Positions 16,499 to 25,799 of a DNA stretch of 64,000 nucleotides are shown piece after piece. This DNA comes from CAYRTD01 sp964528675 (GTDB lineage Bacteria > Bacteroidota > Bacteroidia > Bacteroidales > GCA-2748055): contig CAZGTU010000001.1 of NCBI GenBank assembly GCA_964528675.1, positions 62,001 to 126,000 of the forward strand, given 5' to 3'. The notes below the pieces were generated by a model. That model had not been told where the DNA came from. It was given only the letters and a program-made list of their open reading frames with translations, and did not search any database. Every line of letters begins with the position of its first letter. Within the stretch, counting starts at the first letter, position 1. A program made the position numbers and the translations under genes.

Positions 16499-16531
16499 TT
16501 GTCACTCAAACACTCTTTTAAGTTTACTTAA
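16499..16531 (+). promoter_or_regulatory. ECF-like promoter, site E
   Basis: The plus strand reads TTGTCACTC, 15 bases, then TTTACTTAA. The spacer ends in TTTTAAG as in site D. It lies about 62 bases before the ATG at 16594, almost the same distance as site D to its gene. Confidence 0.75.
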
Positions 16532-16593
16532 TCGTATGACTGCAGCAGATTGCAATCGGTTTGTTAAAACAAATCCCGAAATATCCGATTATA

Positions 16594-16968
16594 ATGAAAT
16601 TATTCTACTCTTTGCTTTTTGTGTATGCTGGAATTCTTTTTCAATCCCAATTGGTGGGTCAAAATCCAGTCAGTCATGCCGTTTTCCACTGCATAAGCCT
16701 TTACTGGAAACCTGCAGTTGCAGCTGCCGGTAATACATGCTCGGTTAACTGCCGGGAAGAAGGAACCTCCCACTGGAAAACCGGATACCAGTTATGGTTT
16801 AATCCAAACAGCCCCGAGGGCAGGAAAATTAAAATTCCTGAACAATCTTTCTATTGTCATTTTGTGTATGAAGATTTACTTGTTATTGAAAAAGGGAAGA
16901 TTGGTTTACGCCTCATGTTCACACGCTCATCCTGCTTCAAAGATTTCAAAATTTATACAATAAAATAA
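16594..16968 (+). pseudogene. Truncated beta-helix-family N-terminus with unrelated tail
   Basis: The ATG at 16594 begins a signal peptide (MKLFYSLLFVYAGILFQSQL, then VGQ). Next comes CISLYWKPAVAAAGNTCSVN followed by CREEGTSHWKTGYQLWF. This corresponds to the first strand pairs of the Fn3-like module of the intact beta-helix proteins (VECRVLFRKAGTPGWES). The expected continuation is absent; after about residue 70 the frame encodes a lysine-rich segment and LRLMFTRSSCFKDFKIYTIK, which I cannot place. The 125-residue product could be made, because a good promoter and signal peptide remain, but it lacks the whole catalytic helix. Confidence 0.5.
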
Positions 16969-16995
16969 GTTTTCATTATAAAAATATATTCATCT

Positions 16996-17856
16996 ATGAG
17001 ATATTTATTACTATCATTTCTACTGACCAGTTCACTCTGTTTTTCACAAAACAAAACAGATGTAAGTCTTTTTCTGAGATCTGATTCAACAAAATACCTG
17101 GAAGAGATATCATCAGAAGATGGTGATATGTTTATAACATTAGGGCATCATGGTCCGGCTATTGAAAATGAGTACTTTGGATTACGCATCTATTTTGATA
17201 ACAAATGTGCTATCGACGTTTACTCAAAAGCCAGACAAGGTTTAGAGTTAAAGGAAACTTTATGGTATTCTACAGAAGAACAACAAAAGGAAGGCTGGGG
17301 GGCTGATTATTACAAAGCCGGTTTGACAATAGGACTCGGAGGAGTACGCCTTTGGGACGGAGAAAAGGTTGTATTCTTGAATCCGGTTAACCAACGTACT
17401 GCCAGAGTGGTAAATGAAGCTAATTCTTCATATATGGAAGTGTTAAGTGAAGCAGTGCCTTACAAAGATAGAGAGGTAGATATCCTTATACGGATAACCG
17501 TATTTTCAACACAAAGAGAAGCTAAAATTGAGGCTTTTGCACTAGCTGATGAACCAGTACAATTCGTAACCGGTATTAATTATCATATTGGAAATAAAGT
17601 AAAAGAAAATGGCAGTTCTATTGCTGTTTGGGGCTTGCATCCCGAAGATGTTGCGAAAGAAACTGTTGAATTAGGGGGGGCAATCATTTATAATCCTAAC
17701 GATTTTATTGAGACAATTGATTTAGACAATCAAAAACTTCTTATTTCCAATCCTACAAAACAGATAAAAACATGGATTACATCGGCCTGCCAGCGCGAAA
17801 ATAAATTGAATAATATAAATTCATTTTTTGATTATGTTAGAACAATTCGACCATAA
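16996..17856 (+). CDS. DUF4861-like secreted protein
   Basis: The 286-residue protein has a signal peptide (MRYLLLSFLLTSSLCFSQ). Its body contains HGPAIENEYFGLRIYFDNK, QGLELKETLWYSTEEQQKEG, KAGLTIGLGGVRLWDGEKVV and VDILIRITVFSTQREAKIEA. This is the pattern of DUF4861 proteins, beta-sandwich proteins common beside GH105 and lyase genes in polysaccharide utilisation loci; their reaction is not settled. It lies 27 bases after the truncated beta-helix gene and is probably co-transcribed from site E. It is convergent with susD, with only 48 bases between the two stops and no visible hairpin. Confidence 0.65.
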   Translation: MRYLLLSFLLTSSLCFSQNKTDVSLFLRSDSTKYLEEISSEDGDMFITLGHHGPAIENEYFGLRIYFDNKCAIDVYSKARQGLELKETLWYSTEEQQKEGWGADYYKAGLTIGLGGVRLWDGEKVVFLNPVNQRTARVVNEANSSYMEVLSEAVPYKDREVDILIRITVFSTQREAKIEAFALADEPVQFVTGINYHIGNKVKENGSSIAVWGLHPEDVAKETVELGGAIIYNPNDFIETIDLDNQKLLISNPTKQIKTWITSACQRENKLNNINSFFDYVRTIRP

Positions 17857-17904
17857 ATAAAGGGTTCGTTTTAGGTAAATTAGGTCAAAAATAAGATTAG
17901 GGAA

Positions 17905-19521
17905 TCAGTAACCTGGATTCTGGACCATTTTCAAAGTCAGGTTTGCATCAATAACGAATTGAGGAATAGGCAATAAGGTGTCTCTTGGAATAATATTAGG
18001 TCCGGTAATGGCATTATGCAAACGTGTTCTTTCCAACCATTTATTATTTCTTAATAATGAATATCTTCGGTGCTCTTCGCAAAAAAGTTCACGTGCTCTT
18101 TCATCCAGGATAAAATCAATGGTAACATCAGCGCCATCTATTGGAGAAGCATTTGAGCGCGCCCTGAGAATATTAAGGGTTTCAGCAGCTCCGGGAGTAT
18201 CGCCGGCTTTAAGCTGTGCTTCTGCTAGAATAAGGTAGGTTTCGGCCAGCCTGAGATACACCTGATCATTATAGGTGCTGTAACTCAATACATTGTCTGC
18301 AGGTGTGCCGTCGTCCCACTTACGGGTACTGGGCCGTAAAGGGTTTCGCTCTCTCTCTACCTGGAGTGTATCCATAAATATAGTATCTCCAAAATTATAA
18401 TTATCAGGAATTCCATCCGGATTATTTATTGTGTAAAACCACCGCCATGCATGCTCAGAACCCCTATCATCTGATCTCTCAAAAAGCCGGAGCATAAAAA
18501 GTGTTGGAGATTGCCTGCCAAGCCCCCTTCCTCCCAGGGATTGTGTTATTATCAGTGGATTATTCCCTTCTAAAACAACATTGTAATAGGCATTCAGATA
18601 AGTCCTTCTCATTATGTTCGGACCATCTCCGCCCGTTACACGGTACTCATATTGAAATGTCCAGAGTGTTTCGGTATTCCCCTCCGACCGGTTTGAATTT
18701 CCATCATAAAACATATCCATAAAAGGAACTCCGGGTTGATCTTTATTCACTCCATACCTTTCAGTAATTAAAGAGTAAACGCCACTTTTGATAAGACTAT
18801 CTGCTTTTTGAATAGATCGTTCATAATTTCCCATAGTCAAATACAGTTCTGCAAGGTAATGAGTCGCTACTCCTCTGGCAATTTTCCCATCATTTTCCGG
18901 ATAAAATGAGAGATTTTTTTCGGCAAATAAAAGATCTGCCTCCATTTGAGTATAAACCTCAATAATAGGTGTCCGTTGCCAATCCTTGATATTTGCGCTG
19001 GTTGTCTCCTCTAGGTTCAGGGGAACATCCCCCCACAGTCCGGTAAGATGCCTGTATGCCCAGGCTCTTATTAAACGGGCCTGTGCCAGAATGTCATTCT
19101 TTTCGTCTTTATCCCATTTAATATTGGGCCGGTCAGCTCTTACAATTATTGTATTTGCAGCATTCACTATGCCATACAACCACTCCCAGGTAGATTGGTA
19201 AAAACTAACTGTTGGATTATTGAAAGTTCCCCAATTCTTTAATATCTGATCATAACCGGCCGGATAATTTGAGGACATGATGTCATTGGCGCATAGCATA
19301 ATCTGGTTGAAACACATATTGAAAGGATTATGAACCCCTGCCCGCTCTCGTCGTACCTGGTTATACAAACTGTAAATGCCTGCCTGGAATCCTGAATGAT
19401 CAGCATATAAGTTATCTGCTGTAATAATATTTGGAGGATTTTCATCCAGAAATTCATCAGTGCATCCCCAGAGGAGGACAATAAAAAAAATAAAGAAAGA
19501 TAAAAACCTACGACTATACAT
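17905..19521 (-). CDS. susD: SusD/RagB-family outer-membrane glycan-binding lipoprotein
   Basis: The 538-residue lipoprotein (Cys at residue 20, LLWGCTDEF) begins FLDENPPNIITADNLYAD, a standard SusD N-terminus. It carries the TPR-like region (LAQARLIRAWAYRHLTGLWG) and the conserved C-terminal segment (FILDERARELFCEEHRRYSL). It forms the lid of the SusC channel and captures oligosaccharide at the cell surface. It lies 12 bases downstream of its susC and is the last gene of the fecR-susC-susD operon. Confidence 0.92.
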   Translation of the reverse strand: MYSRRFLSFFIFFIVLLWGCTDEFLDENPPNIITADNLYADHSGFQAGIYSLYNQVRRERAGVHNPFNMCFNQIMLCANDIMSSNYPAGYDQILKNWGTFNNPTVSFYQSTWEWLYGIVNAANTIIVRADRPNIKWDKDEKNDILAQARLIRAWAYRHLTGLWGDVPLNLEETTSANIKDWQRTPIIEVYTQMEADLLFAEKNLSFYPENDGKIARGVATHYLAELYLTMGNYERSIQKADSLIKSGVYSLITERYGVNKDQPGVPFMDMFYDGNSNRSEGNTETLWTFQYEYRVTGGDGPNIMRRTYLNAYYNVVLEGNNPLIITQSLGGRGLGRQSPTLFMLRLFERSDDRGSEHAWRWFYTINNPDGIPDNYNFGDTIFMDTLQVERERNPLRPSTRKWDDGTPADNVLSYSTYNDQVYLRLAETYLILAEAQLKAGDTPGAAETLNILRARSNASPIDGADVTIDFILDERARELFCEEHRRYSLLRNNKWLERTRLHNAITGPNIIPRDTLLPIPQFVIDANLTLKMVQNPGY

Positions 19522-19533
19522 AACTCCAAGTTG

Positions 19534-22500
19534 TTAAAAATCAACAGTAAACCCGATAAGGTATTCTCTTTGCATGGGTTGCCGGGGAACCGGGGGATTA
19601 TCTCCTGCCCATTCCAGCTCCGGATCCCAACCGGTCCAGTTTGTAAAAACCCCTAAATTTCGGGCTGTCAAATATATTTTCGCATTTATCAGTTTTAGTC
19701 TTGAAAGTAAGTCTGAAGGCAGGGTAAAAGATAAAGAAACATCCTTTATTCTGACAAATCCTTTTTTTTCAACTATCCTTGTAGTGTATGAATTAGCCCC
19801 AACTTCATTCTTATAGTATTCATTTGTTGGGTTTTCCGGAGTCCACCAGTCCTTTCGTGTGGTATTCAATCTCACATCGCCCCATACATAATCCACTAAA
19901 AGATCATTAGCATCCACATGGCCATGTAATCCATAAACTAAAAAATAAAAGGAAAATCCTTTATAACTTAATGTATTATTTATACCCCAGTTTATCTTTG
20001 GATCCAATTGGCCGTGTATTATCCGGTCCTCTGCATCGATTTTTCCATCCTCATTTTGATCTACGACTTTTGCGTAACCAGGTTGGGCATCGGGTTGGGC
20101 AGAATTTTTAATGTCATCCCCTTCTTGAAAGACACCATCAAATTCATTCCTGAATACAACTCGTATAGGATAACCAATAAACCATTCATTCCCCAGATCA
20201 TCCTGTTTTGTTCCATAAAGATCCAGAATTTGATTATGATTATAAGAGAAATTTATTTTACTTACCCAATTAAATTCAGAAGTGACAATATTACTTGAAT
20301 TTATAAGGATTTCAATACCCTGATTTTTTGTTTTACCAACATTCTGAGTAATATGTGAAATGCCATGCACAGAAGAAATACTGCGATTTAACAGCAGGTC
20401 ATTTGTTTTCGTTGAATAAATATCGAGGCTGCCCTGTATCCTATTCTTAAGTATTGAGAAATCGATTCCAACATTCAAGCTTGTGGATGATTCCCATCCC
20501 AGATCAGGAGTTCCGAGTTTGAAAGGGAAATATCCGGGAGCAGTAATCGATCCATCTAAATAGGAATTCTCCTCCATTCTTGAAAGTGTTTCATAGGGCC
20601 CAACCGCATGATTACCGCTTTTCCCATAAGATACTCTGAGTTTCAGATCAGATAGAGACAATCTGTTGGTAAACCAACTTTCCTCACTCACCACCCAACC
20701 CATTGCAAGAGATGGGAAAAATCCATATTTATTGTTTTGTCCAAATCCAGAAAAACCATCCCGCCGGCCGGTTAGGGTAAAAAGATACCGGTTGTCATAA
20801 TTATAGTTCATTCTAAGCATTTGAGAAACAAGAGCCTCCCGCCGGTAATCATCAGAGGAACTTAATTTTGCAGCAACATTCAGTTGATATGTGGCGAGTA
20901 AATCATTTGGGAATCCATTCCCTGATATACTCCTGCTTTGCCAGTTATCCTCCTGTGCACTGTAAAGAGCAGTTAAAAAAATATTATGGTTTTGGAAACT
21001 TTTTGAATAGTCAAAAATATGTTCAAATAACCACCTTGTTGTATTTTGACTTGAAGCTGAGGCTGAACCTCCTGCCTCAAATCCCCTTTTGGTTGTTCGG
21101 GGCCAATAAATATCTGCTTTATCAAATCTGTATATTACACCTGTATTTAGTTTATAAGAAAAGCCGCTAATGAAAGGAATGGTTAAATCTAAATAATTAT
21201 TTGAGATAACTTTATAGGTGATATCTGTATTATGAACCAGCTTCCAATTCAGTGGGTTTGTATTATCGGGCTGTTCAGGCCAGTTATATATAGAGATATT
21301 ACCCATTTCATCATAGGGAACTGTTAAAGGATTTGAAACCCAAACATGTCTCCATGAAGGGGCAATCCCACTTCTGTCTGAATTCACTAAACTAGTGTTA
21401 CTAGAAATTGTCAGCCAGTTATTTAATTTAACCTTCATTTTATTTCTAAAGCTGAATCTGCCAAACCTATCATTCATTGTAATGCCATCCACATTCAGAA
21501 AGGAACCTGATATATAATAATTGAATGTTTCTGTCGCACCAGATAGTGTCAAGGTATGTTGTTGCCGAAACCCAGTATTTAGAACCAGTTCCGGGTAATT
21601 GGTCCAAATCCCATTCTGATAGTTTGCCTCTTCACTAGGGGTAATTGAATTTGGGTCACGGATTTTCTTGAATTCATAGAATTCGGGTCCGGTAAGGGGC
21701 TTAGGGTAATCGCTAACTGCCTGTAGCCCAAAATACCCATCATAAGAAAGCCTGGGCTTTCCCTTTTTCCCTTGTTTGGTTGATATCAAAATAACCCCAT
21801 TGGCACCCCTTGATCCATAAATTGCAGCAGAAGAGGCATCCTTAAGAATATCAATTGAGGCAATATCAGTTGGATTAATTTCAGAAATCCTGCCTAAATA
21901 GGGCATACCGTCCAGAACAATCAAAGGACTATTATCCGCAAGAATAGAATTTCTTCCACGAATTAGAATTGTTTGGTTGTCTTCCTCAGCACTGGCCGCA
22001 TTTTGCTTAATAATTATTCCAGGAAGAGAGCCACGCATTACCTCTGCTAAATTATTGTTGGGTAACTGTCTGAATCTTTCTTTCGGTACGGAGGCAACAG
22101 CGCCTGTAATATCTTTCTTCTTTTGAGTACCATAACCGATTACAACTACTTCATCAAAGGTTTTAACATCCTCATAGAGAATTACATTAATCACAGATTG
22201 GTCTGAAACCTCTTTATCAATAGATAAGAATCCAACATACGAAAAACTAAGTATATCCTCTTCTGAATGTACAATAATTGAATAGAATCCATCAAGATCC
22301 GATATGGTTCCATTATTTGTTGATTTATTAAAGATATTGACCCCAGGTAAAGGAAAATTGTATTTGTCTGTAATCCTGCCTGATACCTTTATTGGATACA
22401 AGCTAAATTCCTTGCTGGAAATGACCACAAGGTTCTCATTAAATATTTTATAAATAAGATCTAAATCACTTAATATATTCTCGATTACCTCATTAAGAGG

Positions 22501-22710
22501 GGTATTTGTATAAGAAACATCAATCCGATTATTCAGATTCAATAAATCCTCACTGTAAAAAAAGCGTATATTGGACTGATTTTCAATTTTACCCAGTATT
22601 TCTTTTACTTCAGTATTTGTCTCATTCAGAGTAATCAAATTATCCTGTGAATAAGCACCACTACTTACAATTATAATAATTATTAAGGTTAGTGTAAGAT
22701 TGCTTCGCAT
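19534..22710 (-). CDS. susC: SusC/RagA TonB-dependent transporter with STN signalling domain
   Basis: The 1058-residue receptor has a signal peptide and then an STN domain (residues about 25-95, VKEILGKIENQSNIRFFYSE). A carboxypeptidase-like regulatory domain follows (about 108-180, VSGRITDKYNFPLPGVNIF), then a plug (EVVVIGYGTQKKKDITGAVA) and a long beta-barrel ending in a hydrophobic aromatic strand. The STN domain is the part that contacts FecR in trans-envelope signalling, so this receptor both imports oligosaccharide and reports its presence. The other two SusC proteins in the window lack an STN domain. It lies 115 bases downstream of fecR. Confidence 0.93.
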   Translation of the reverse strand: MRSNLTLTLIIIIIVSSGAYSQDNLITLNETNTEVKEILGKIENQSNIRFFYSEDLLNLNNRIDVSYTNTPLNEVIENILSDLDLIYKIFNENLVVISSKEFSLYPIKVSGRITDKYNFPLPGVNIFNKSTNNGTISDLDGFYSIIVHSEEDILSFSYVGFLSIDKEVSDQSVINVILYEDVKTFDEVVVIGYGTQKKKDITGAVASVPKERFRQLPNNNLAEVMRGSLPGIIIKQNAASAEEDNQTILIRGRNSILADNSPLIVLDGMPYLGRISEINPTDIASIDILKDASSAAIYGSRGANGVILISTKQGKKGKPRLSYDGYFGLQAVSDYPKPLTGPEFYEFKKIRDPNSITPSEEANYQNGIWTNYPELVLNTGFRQQHTLTLSGATETFNYYISGSFLNVDGITMNDRFGRFSFRNKMKVKLNNWLTISSNTSLVNSDRSGIAPSWRHVWVSNPLTVPYDEMGNISIYNWPEQPDNTNPLNWKLVHNTDITYKVISNNYLDLTIPFISGFSYKLNTGVIYRFDKADIYWPRTTKRGFEAGGSASASSQNTTRWLFEHIFDYSKSFQNHNIFLTALYSAQEDNWQSRSISGNGFPNDLLATYQLNVAAKLSSSDDYRREALVSQMLRMNYNYDNRYLFTLTGRRDGFSGFGQNNKYGFFPSLAMGWVVSEESWFTNRLSLSDLKLRVSYGKSGNHAVGPYETLSRMEENSYLDGSITAPGYFPFKLGTPDLGWESSTSLNVGIDFSILKNRIQGSLDIYSTKTNDLLLNRSISSVHGISHITQNVGKTKNQGIEILINSSNIVTSEFNWVSKINFSYNHNQILDLYGTKQDDLGNEWFIGYPIRVVFRNEFDGVFQEGDDIKNSAQPDAQPGYAKVVDQNEDGKIDAEDRIIHGQLDPKINWGINNTLSYKGFSFYFLVYGLHGHVDANDLLVDYVWGDVRLNTTRKDWWTPENPTNEYYKNEVGANSYTTRIVEKKGFVRIKDVSLSFTLPSDLLSRLKLINAKIYLTARNLGVFTNWTGWDPELEWAGDNPPVPRQPMQREYLIGFTVDF

Positions 22711-22825
22711 ATCACATCATTTTCCCTTAACAAAAAGTTAAAGAAAACCAAAATTTCTTATTTTTCTTAATTTTAGATAATAAATTTCGATGATTTCTGT
22801 GCGAAGTTGTTATTGTACAAGTTTA

Positions 22826-23914
22826 CTATTCTTTTTCCAAGATTACAGTGGAGCCTTCAACTCTGTATTTAATAGGTGCAGCAAAGCTTATTATCTGAAG
22901 TACCTGCTCAAGTGATTCCTCCAATAGTGTCCCGGTAAAACGGATTTTCTTAAGTTTATCATCTTCAAACTTGATTGAAACAGCATACCTTCTCTCCAAC
23001 TTTTTAGCCAAAGAACCTAATTCTTCATTGTCAATAATCCACTGACTATCCTTCCAGGAGGTATATAATAATGTATTTATGCTTTTACTAAGAATAACTC
23101 CTTCTACAGGAGATAATTCGTCATTTGTTGCATTTTTTTTAGGAGACTTATCCTTCCTGTCAGCGCTCTTGGAAGCTTCGTATTCTTTTCTTAGAATCTT
23201 TATTGATTCATTTGGTTGTAGGATGACCTCTTTATCCATTTTATCATAATTTGAAACTGATATTTTTCCTTCGACGAGTGTTGCAACAATATCAGGTTCA
23301 TTGCTATAGGCTTTGACATTAAATGAAGTACCGAGGGCCTTAAACATAACCCCCCGAGCCATTACCGTAAAGGGCTTCTTTTCATTTTTTTGCACTTCGA
23401 AGAAGGCCTCTCCATCAAGATACACCTTTCGCTCCGGCAAACTCTTATAACTCGAAGAATAAGATAAGGTACTACCTGCATTTAACCATACTTCTGTTCC
23501 ATCTGCAAGAAGAAGTTTAGTTTTCGATCCAAGAGGCGATGTAATCTTTGTATCTGCTGATTCAATTAATTGTGTGCTATACTCATTCTTGAACAAGTAA
23601 GGGGATAATGTGACTCCAAGGAAAAACATGAGAGTAATTACTGCAGCATATTGTAAAAGAGTACGGTATTTTACGTGGAATTTCTGACTTTCACGAATTC
23701 TTGAACTAAGTTTCTTATATCTTAGATCGGTCTCAACAAGTCTGTTATTCACTATTCCAGTTGCATCCCATATTTGTGATAGCTCGACTAATAATTTCCT
23801 GGCTTCTTCGCTTTCCGACAGAATGGAATTTACATGCTCTCTCTCGCTCTCCGATGCATTTCCGGAAAGAAAAGATATAAAGAGTTCTTCTAGATTATCC
23901 TTTTCAGGAATCAT
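22826..23914 (-). CDS. FecR-family anti-sigma factor
   Basis: The 362-residue protein has a cytoplasmic N-terminal sigma-binding region, a transmembrane helix near residues 86-108 (LLQYAAVITLMFFLGVTL) and a periplasmic FecR domain (GSKTKLLLADGTEVWLNAGS, then RKVYLDGEAFFEV). A C-terminal DUF4974 domain (IRFTGTLLEESLEQVLQI) ends the protein. A charged insert near residues 225-250 (KSADRKDKSPKKN) precedes DUF4974. Together with the STN domain of the adjacent SusC it should control an ECF sigma factor, but none is encoded next to it. The likeliest partner in the window is at 1135-1674. Its promoter element (site F) begins only about 20 bases before the start codon. Confidence 0.92.
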   Translation of the reverse strand: MIPEKDNLEELFISFLSGNASESEREHVNSILSESEEARKLLVELSQIWDATGIVNNRLVETDLRYKKLSSRIRESQKFHVKYRTLLQYAAVITLMFFLGVTLSPYLFKNEYSTQLIESADTKITSPLGSKTKLLLADGTEVWLNAGSTLSYSSSYKSLPERKVYLDGEAFFEVQKNEKKPFTVMARGVMFKALGTSFNVKAYSNEPDIVATLVEGKISVSNYDKMDKEVILQPNESIKILRKEYEASKSADRKDKSPKKNATNDELSPVEGVILSKSINTLLYTSWKDSQWIIDNEELGSLAKKLERRYAVSIKFEDDKLKKIRFTGTLLEESLEQVLQIISFAAPIKYRVEGSTVILEKE

Positions 23915-23932
23915 AATATTAAGTTATATTCA

Positions 23933-23965
23933 TTAGTAAACTTAAGTGCTATTTTGAGTGACAAA
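23933..23965 (-). promoter_or_regulatory. ECF-like promoter, site F (fecR-susC-susD)
   Basis: On the minus strand this reads TTGTCACTC, 15 bases, then TTTACTAA, with CTTAAG before the second block. The second block ends about 20 bases before the fecR ATG, giving a very short leader. This ties the element to a sigma/anti-sigma controlled operon, the best evidence that it is an ECF target. Confidence 0.8.
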
Positions 23966-24296
23966 AGTAAAACTTTAAAAATTAATCCTTTAAACAGAAT
24001 CTTAATTTTTTTCAAGGCAAGTGACATCACTTTAAACAAAACTTATTGCTAACAAATTTATTATTACTATACCCTCCATTTCTCGATTTTATTGATTAGG
24101 TCCTTCGAATGCGTCATATATTATTAATTCATTTCTTTTTGCTTTTAAAGTTTCTATGGGCCAGATATATGTTTAATGAACAAAATTTTTATATCTGAAT
24201 GTTACTCAAAATTACTATCAATTTTACTTATTACTGGAAACTCCGCTTTTACTTTTTATCTATTATCCTCAATAAAAAGGAAGGAAAACAAACAAC
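23966..24296 (+). other. Divergent intergenic region with nothing assignable
   Basis: This AT-rich spacer separates fecR from the divergent DUF1593 gene. It contains a GTGACATCAC stretch near 24021 but no second TTTACT block at the right distance. I see no ORF, hairpin or gene relic. The promoter of the 24297 gene must lie here but is not recognisable. Confidence 0.5.
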
Positions 24297-25751
24297 ATGA
24301 ATAATTATCTCAAACCCTTTATTTACGTTCTGGCATTTTCTCTATTAATTACCTCCTGCCTCCAAGCTTCCATAAAGAAACCCAGGCTTCTGGTCCTAAC
24401 AGATATTGGTGGGGACCCTGACGATATACAATCTCTCAGAAGATTGCTTGTTTATGCAAATGAATTCCGGATTGAAGGGCTGATAGCCACCTCTAACAAC
24501 ATACCCCGACTCAATCGCATACACCAGGTTCGAACAGACCTGATCTTCGAAGCCATTGATGATTATGAAAAAGTCTGGGAAAATCTTTTACATCACTCCT
24601 CTGATTTCCCAAAACCTGATGCACTCAGGTTGGTCGTCCGTAGTGGCCAGGTAAACAGAGGAGTGGATAATCTGTTAAAGGGTAAAGAAACTCCAGGCTC
24701 CAGACAAATTATTGAAACAGTAGATTCTTCGGATGAAATACTATATATTTCTATCTGGGGAGGAGCACATGATCTTGCCCAGGCTTTACTGGACATGAGT
24801 AATTCCCGCTCACCGGAAGAGGCAGGAATATTTATTAGCAAACTGCGTGTTTATGCGATTCTCGATCAGGACGGGTTGAACAATGTCCATCCAATGGGCA
24901 CTGGAGAATGGATACGTCAAAATTTTCCGGGTCTGCGATACGTGGAATCCGGTCCATTGGCAATTAGTCCATTTGCTGGCTCATTTCGTGGCATTTACCA
25001 GAATGACTCCAAAGGTGGCAATTTCGAAGAATTACCACTGGTGAAACCAGGTCTGGAGAAACTAAATGACACATCTTGGATTATAGAAAATGTAATCAAC
25101 TGGGGGCCATTGGGCGAGAGGTACCCAAACTCTGTACACCAAAGCCCTCAAAGTGAACGAAACCGCAAGGGAGTCAAAGAAGGTGATACCCCTTCCTGGT
25201 TCTTTGTTTTGCCCAATGGACTCAGCAATCCGGAACACCCCGAATGGGGCGGATGGGGCGGAAGATTTGACCATCAGGGCAATGAATATTACACCGATGC
25301 CGAAGACGACCACTGGTCGGGCCATCATGATATTGCATTGAGAAGAAAATGGACGATAGCCAGATGGCGCGAGGCTTACCAGAATGATTTTGCAGCCCGG
25401 ATGAGATGGTGTCTTCTTCCTTATGAAGCTTCAAACCATAACCCTGTTGCCGCCATTGGCAAAGATAAGTCCCGGAGAATAATCAAAAAAAGTGTAAAAC
25501 CCGGGAATGTATATACTTTCGATGCATCTTCGAGTTATGATCCAGATGGAAACAATATCAACTTTAACTGGTGGATATATCATGAAGTCTCCTCCTCAAA
25601 TATAGTATTGAGTAATGAAGATGCGCCCATTCTAACCGTAGAAATCCCCTCATCCTCTGAAAAAGGTGATATTCACCTGATCCTTGAAATAAGAGATGAC
25701 GGAGACCCTCAATTGACAGCTTACAGAAGATTAATCTTAGAAGTAAACTGA
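24297..25751 (+). CDS. DUF1593 nucleoside-hydrolase-like lipoprotein with C-terminal Ig-like domain
   Basis: The 484-residue lipoprotein (Cys at residue 21, LLITSC) starts its main domain with KKPRLLVLTDIGGDPDDIQS, the Asp-rich loop that binds calcium in inosine-uridine nucleoside hydrolases. It also has ILYISIWGGAHDLAQALLDM. DUF1593 proteins share the nucleoside-hydrolase fold and are widespread in polysaccharide utilisation loci; they probably act on a glycoside bond, but the substrate is undefined. The C-terminal 100 residues form a PKD/Ig-like module (VYTFDASSSYDPDGNNINFN). A shorter paralogue lies at 27609-28673. The sulfatase gene follows 48 bases downstream on the same strand. Confidence 0.78.
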   Translation: MNNYLKPFIYVLAFSLLITSCLQASIKKPRLLVLTDIGGDPDDIQSLRRLLVYANEFRIEGLIATSNNIPRLNRIHQVRTDLIFEAIDDYEKVWENLLHHSSDFPKPDALRLVVRSGQVNRGVDNLLKGKETPGSRQIIETVDSSDEILYISIWGGAHDLAQALLDMSNSRSPEEAGIFISKLRVYAILDQDGLNNVHPMGTGEWIRQNFPGLRYVESGPLAISPFAGSFRGIYQNDSKGGNFEELPLVKPGLEKLNDTSWIIENVINWGPLGERYPNSVHQSPQSERNRKGVKEGDTPSWFFVLPNGLSNPEHPEWGGWGGRFDHQGNEYYTDAEDDHWSGHHDIALRRKWTIARWREAYQNDFAARMRWCLLPYEASNHNPVAAIGKDKSRRIIKKSVKPGNVYTFDASSSYDPDGNNINFNWWIYHEVSSSNIVLSNEDAPILTVEIPSSSEKGDIHLILEIRDDGDPQLTAYRRLILEVN

Positions 25752-25799
25752 ATAATGTATATCTTAAGTAGTATTTGATTAAATAAAGAATATATGCAT

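Noticed and set aside
24015..24030. GTGACATCAC near 24021 as an eighth promoter element for the DUF1593 gene
   Set aside because: There is no TTTACT-type block at 15 bases in either direction.
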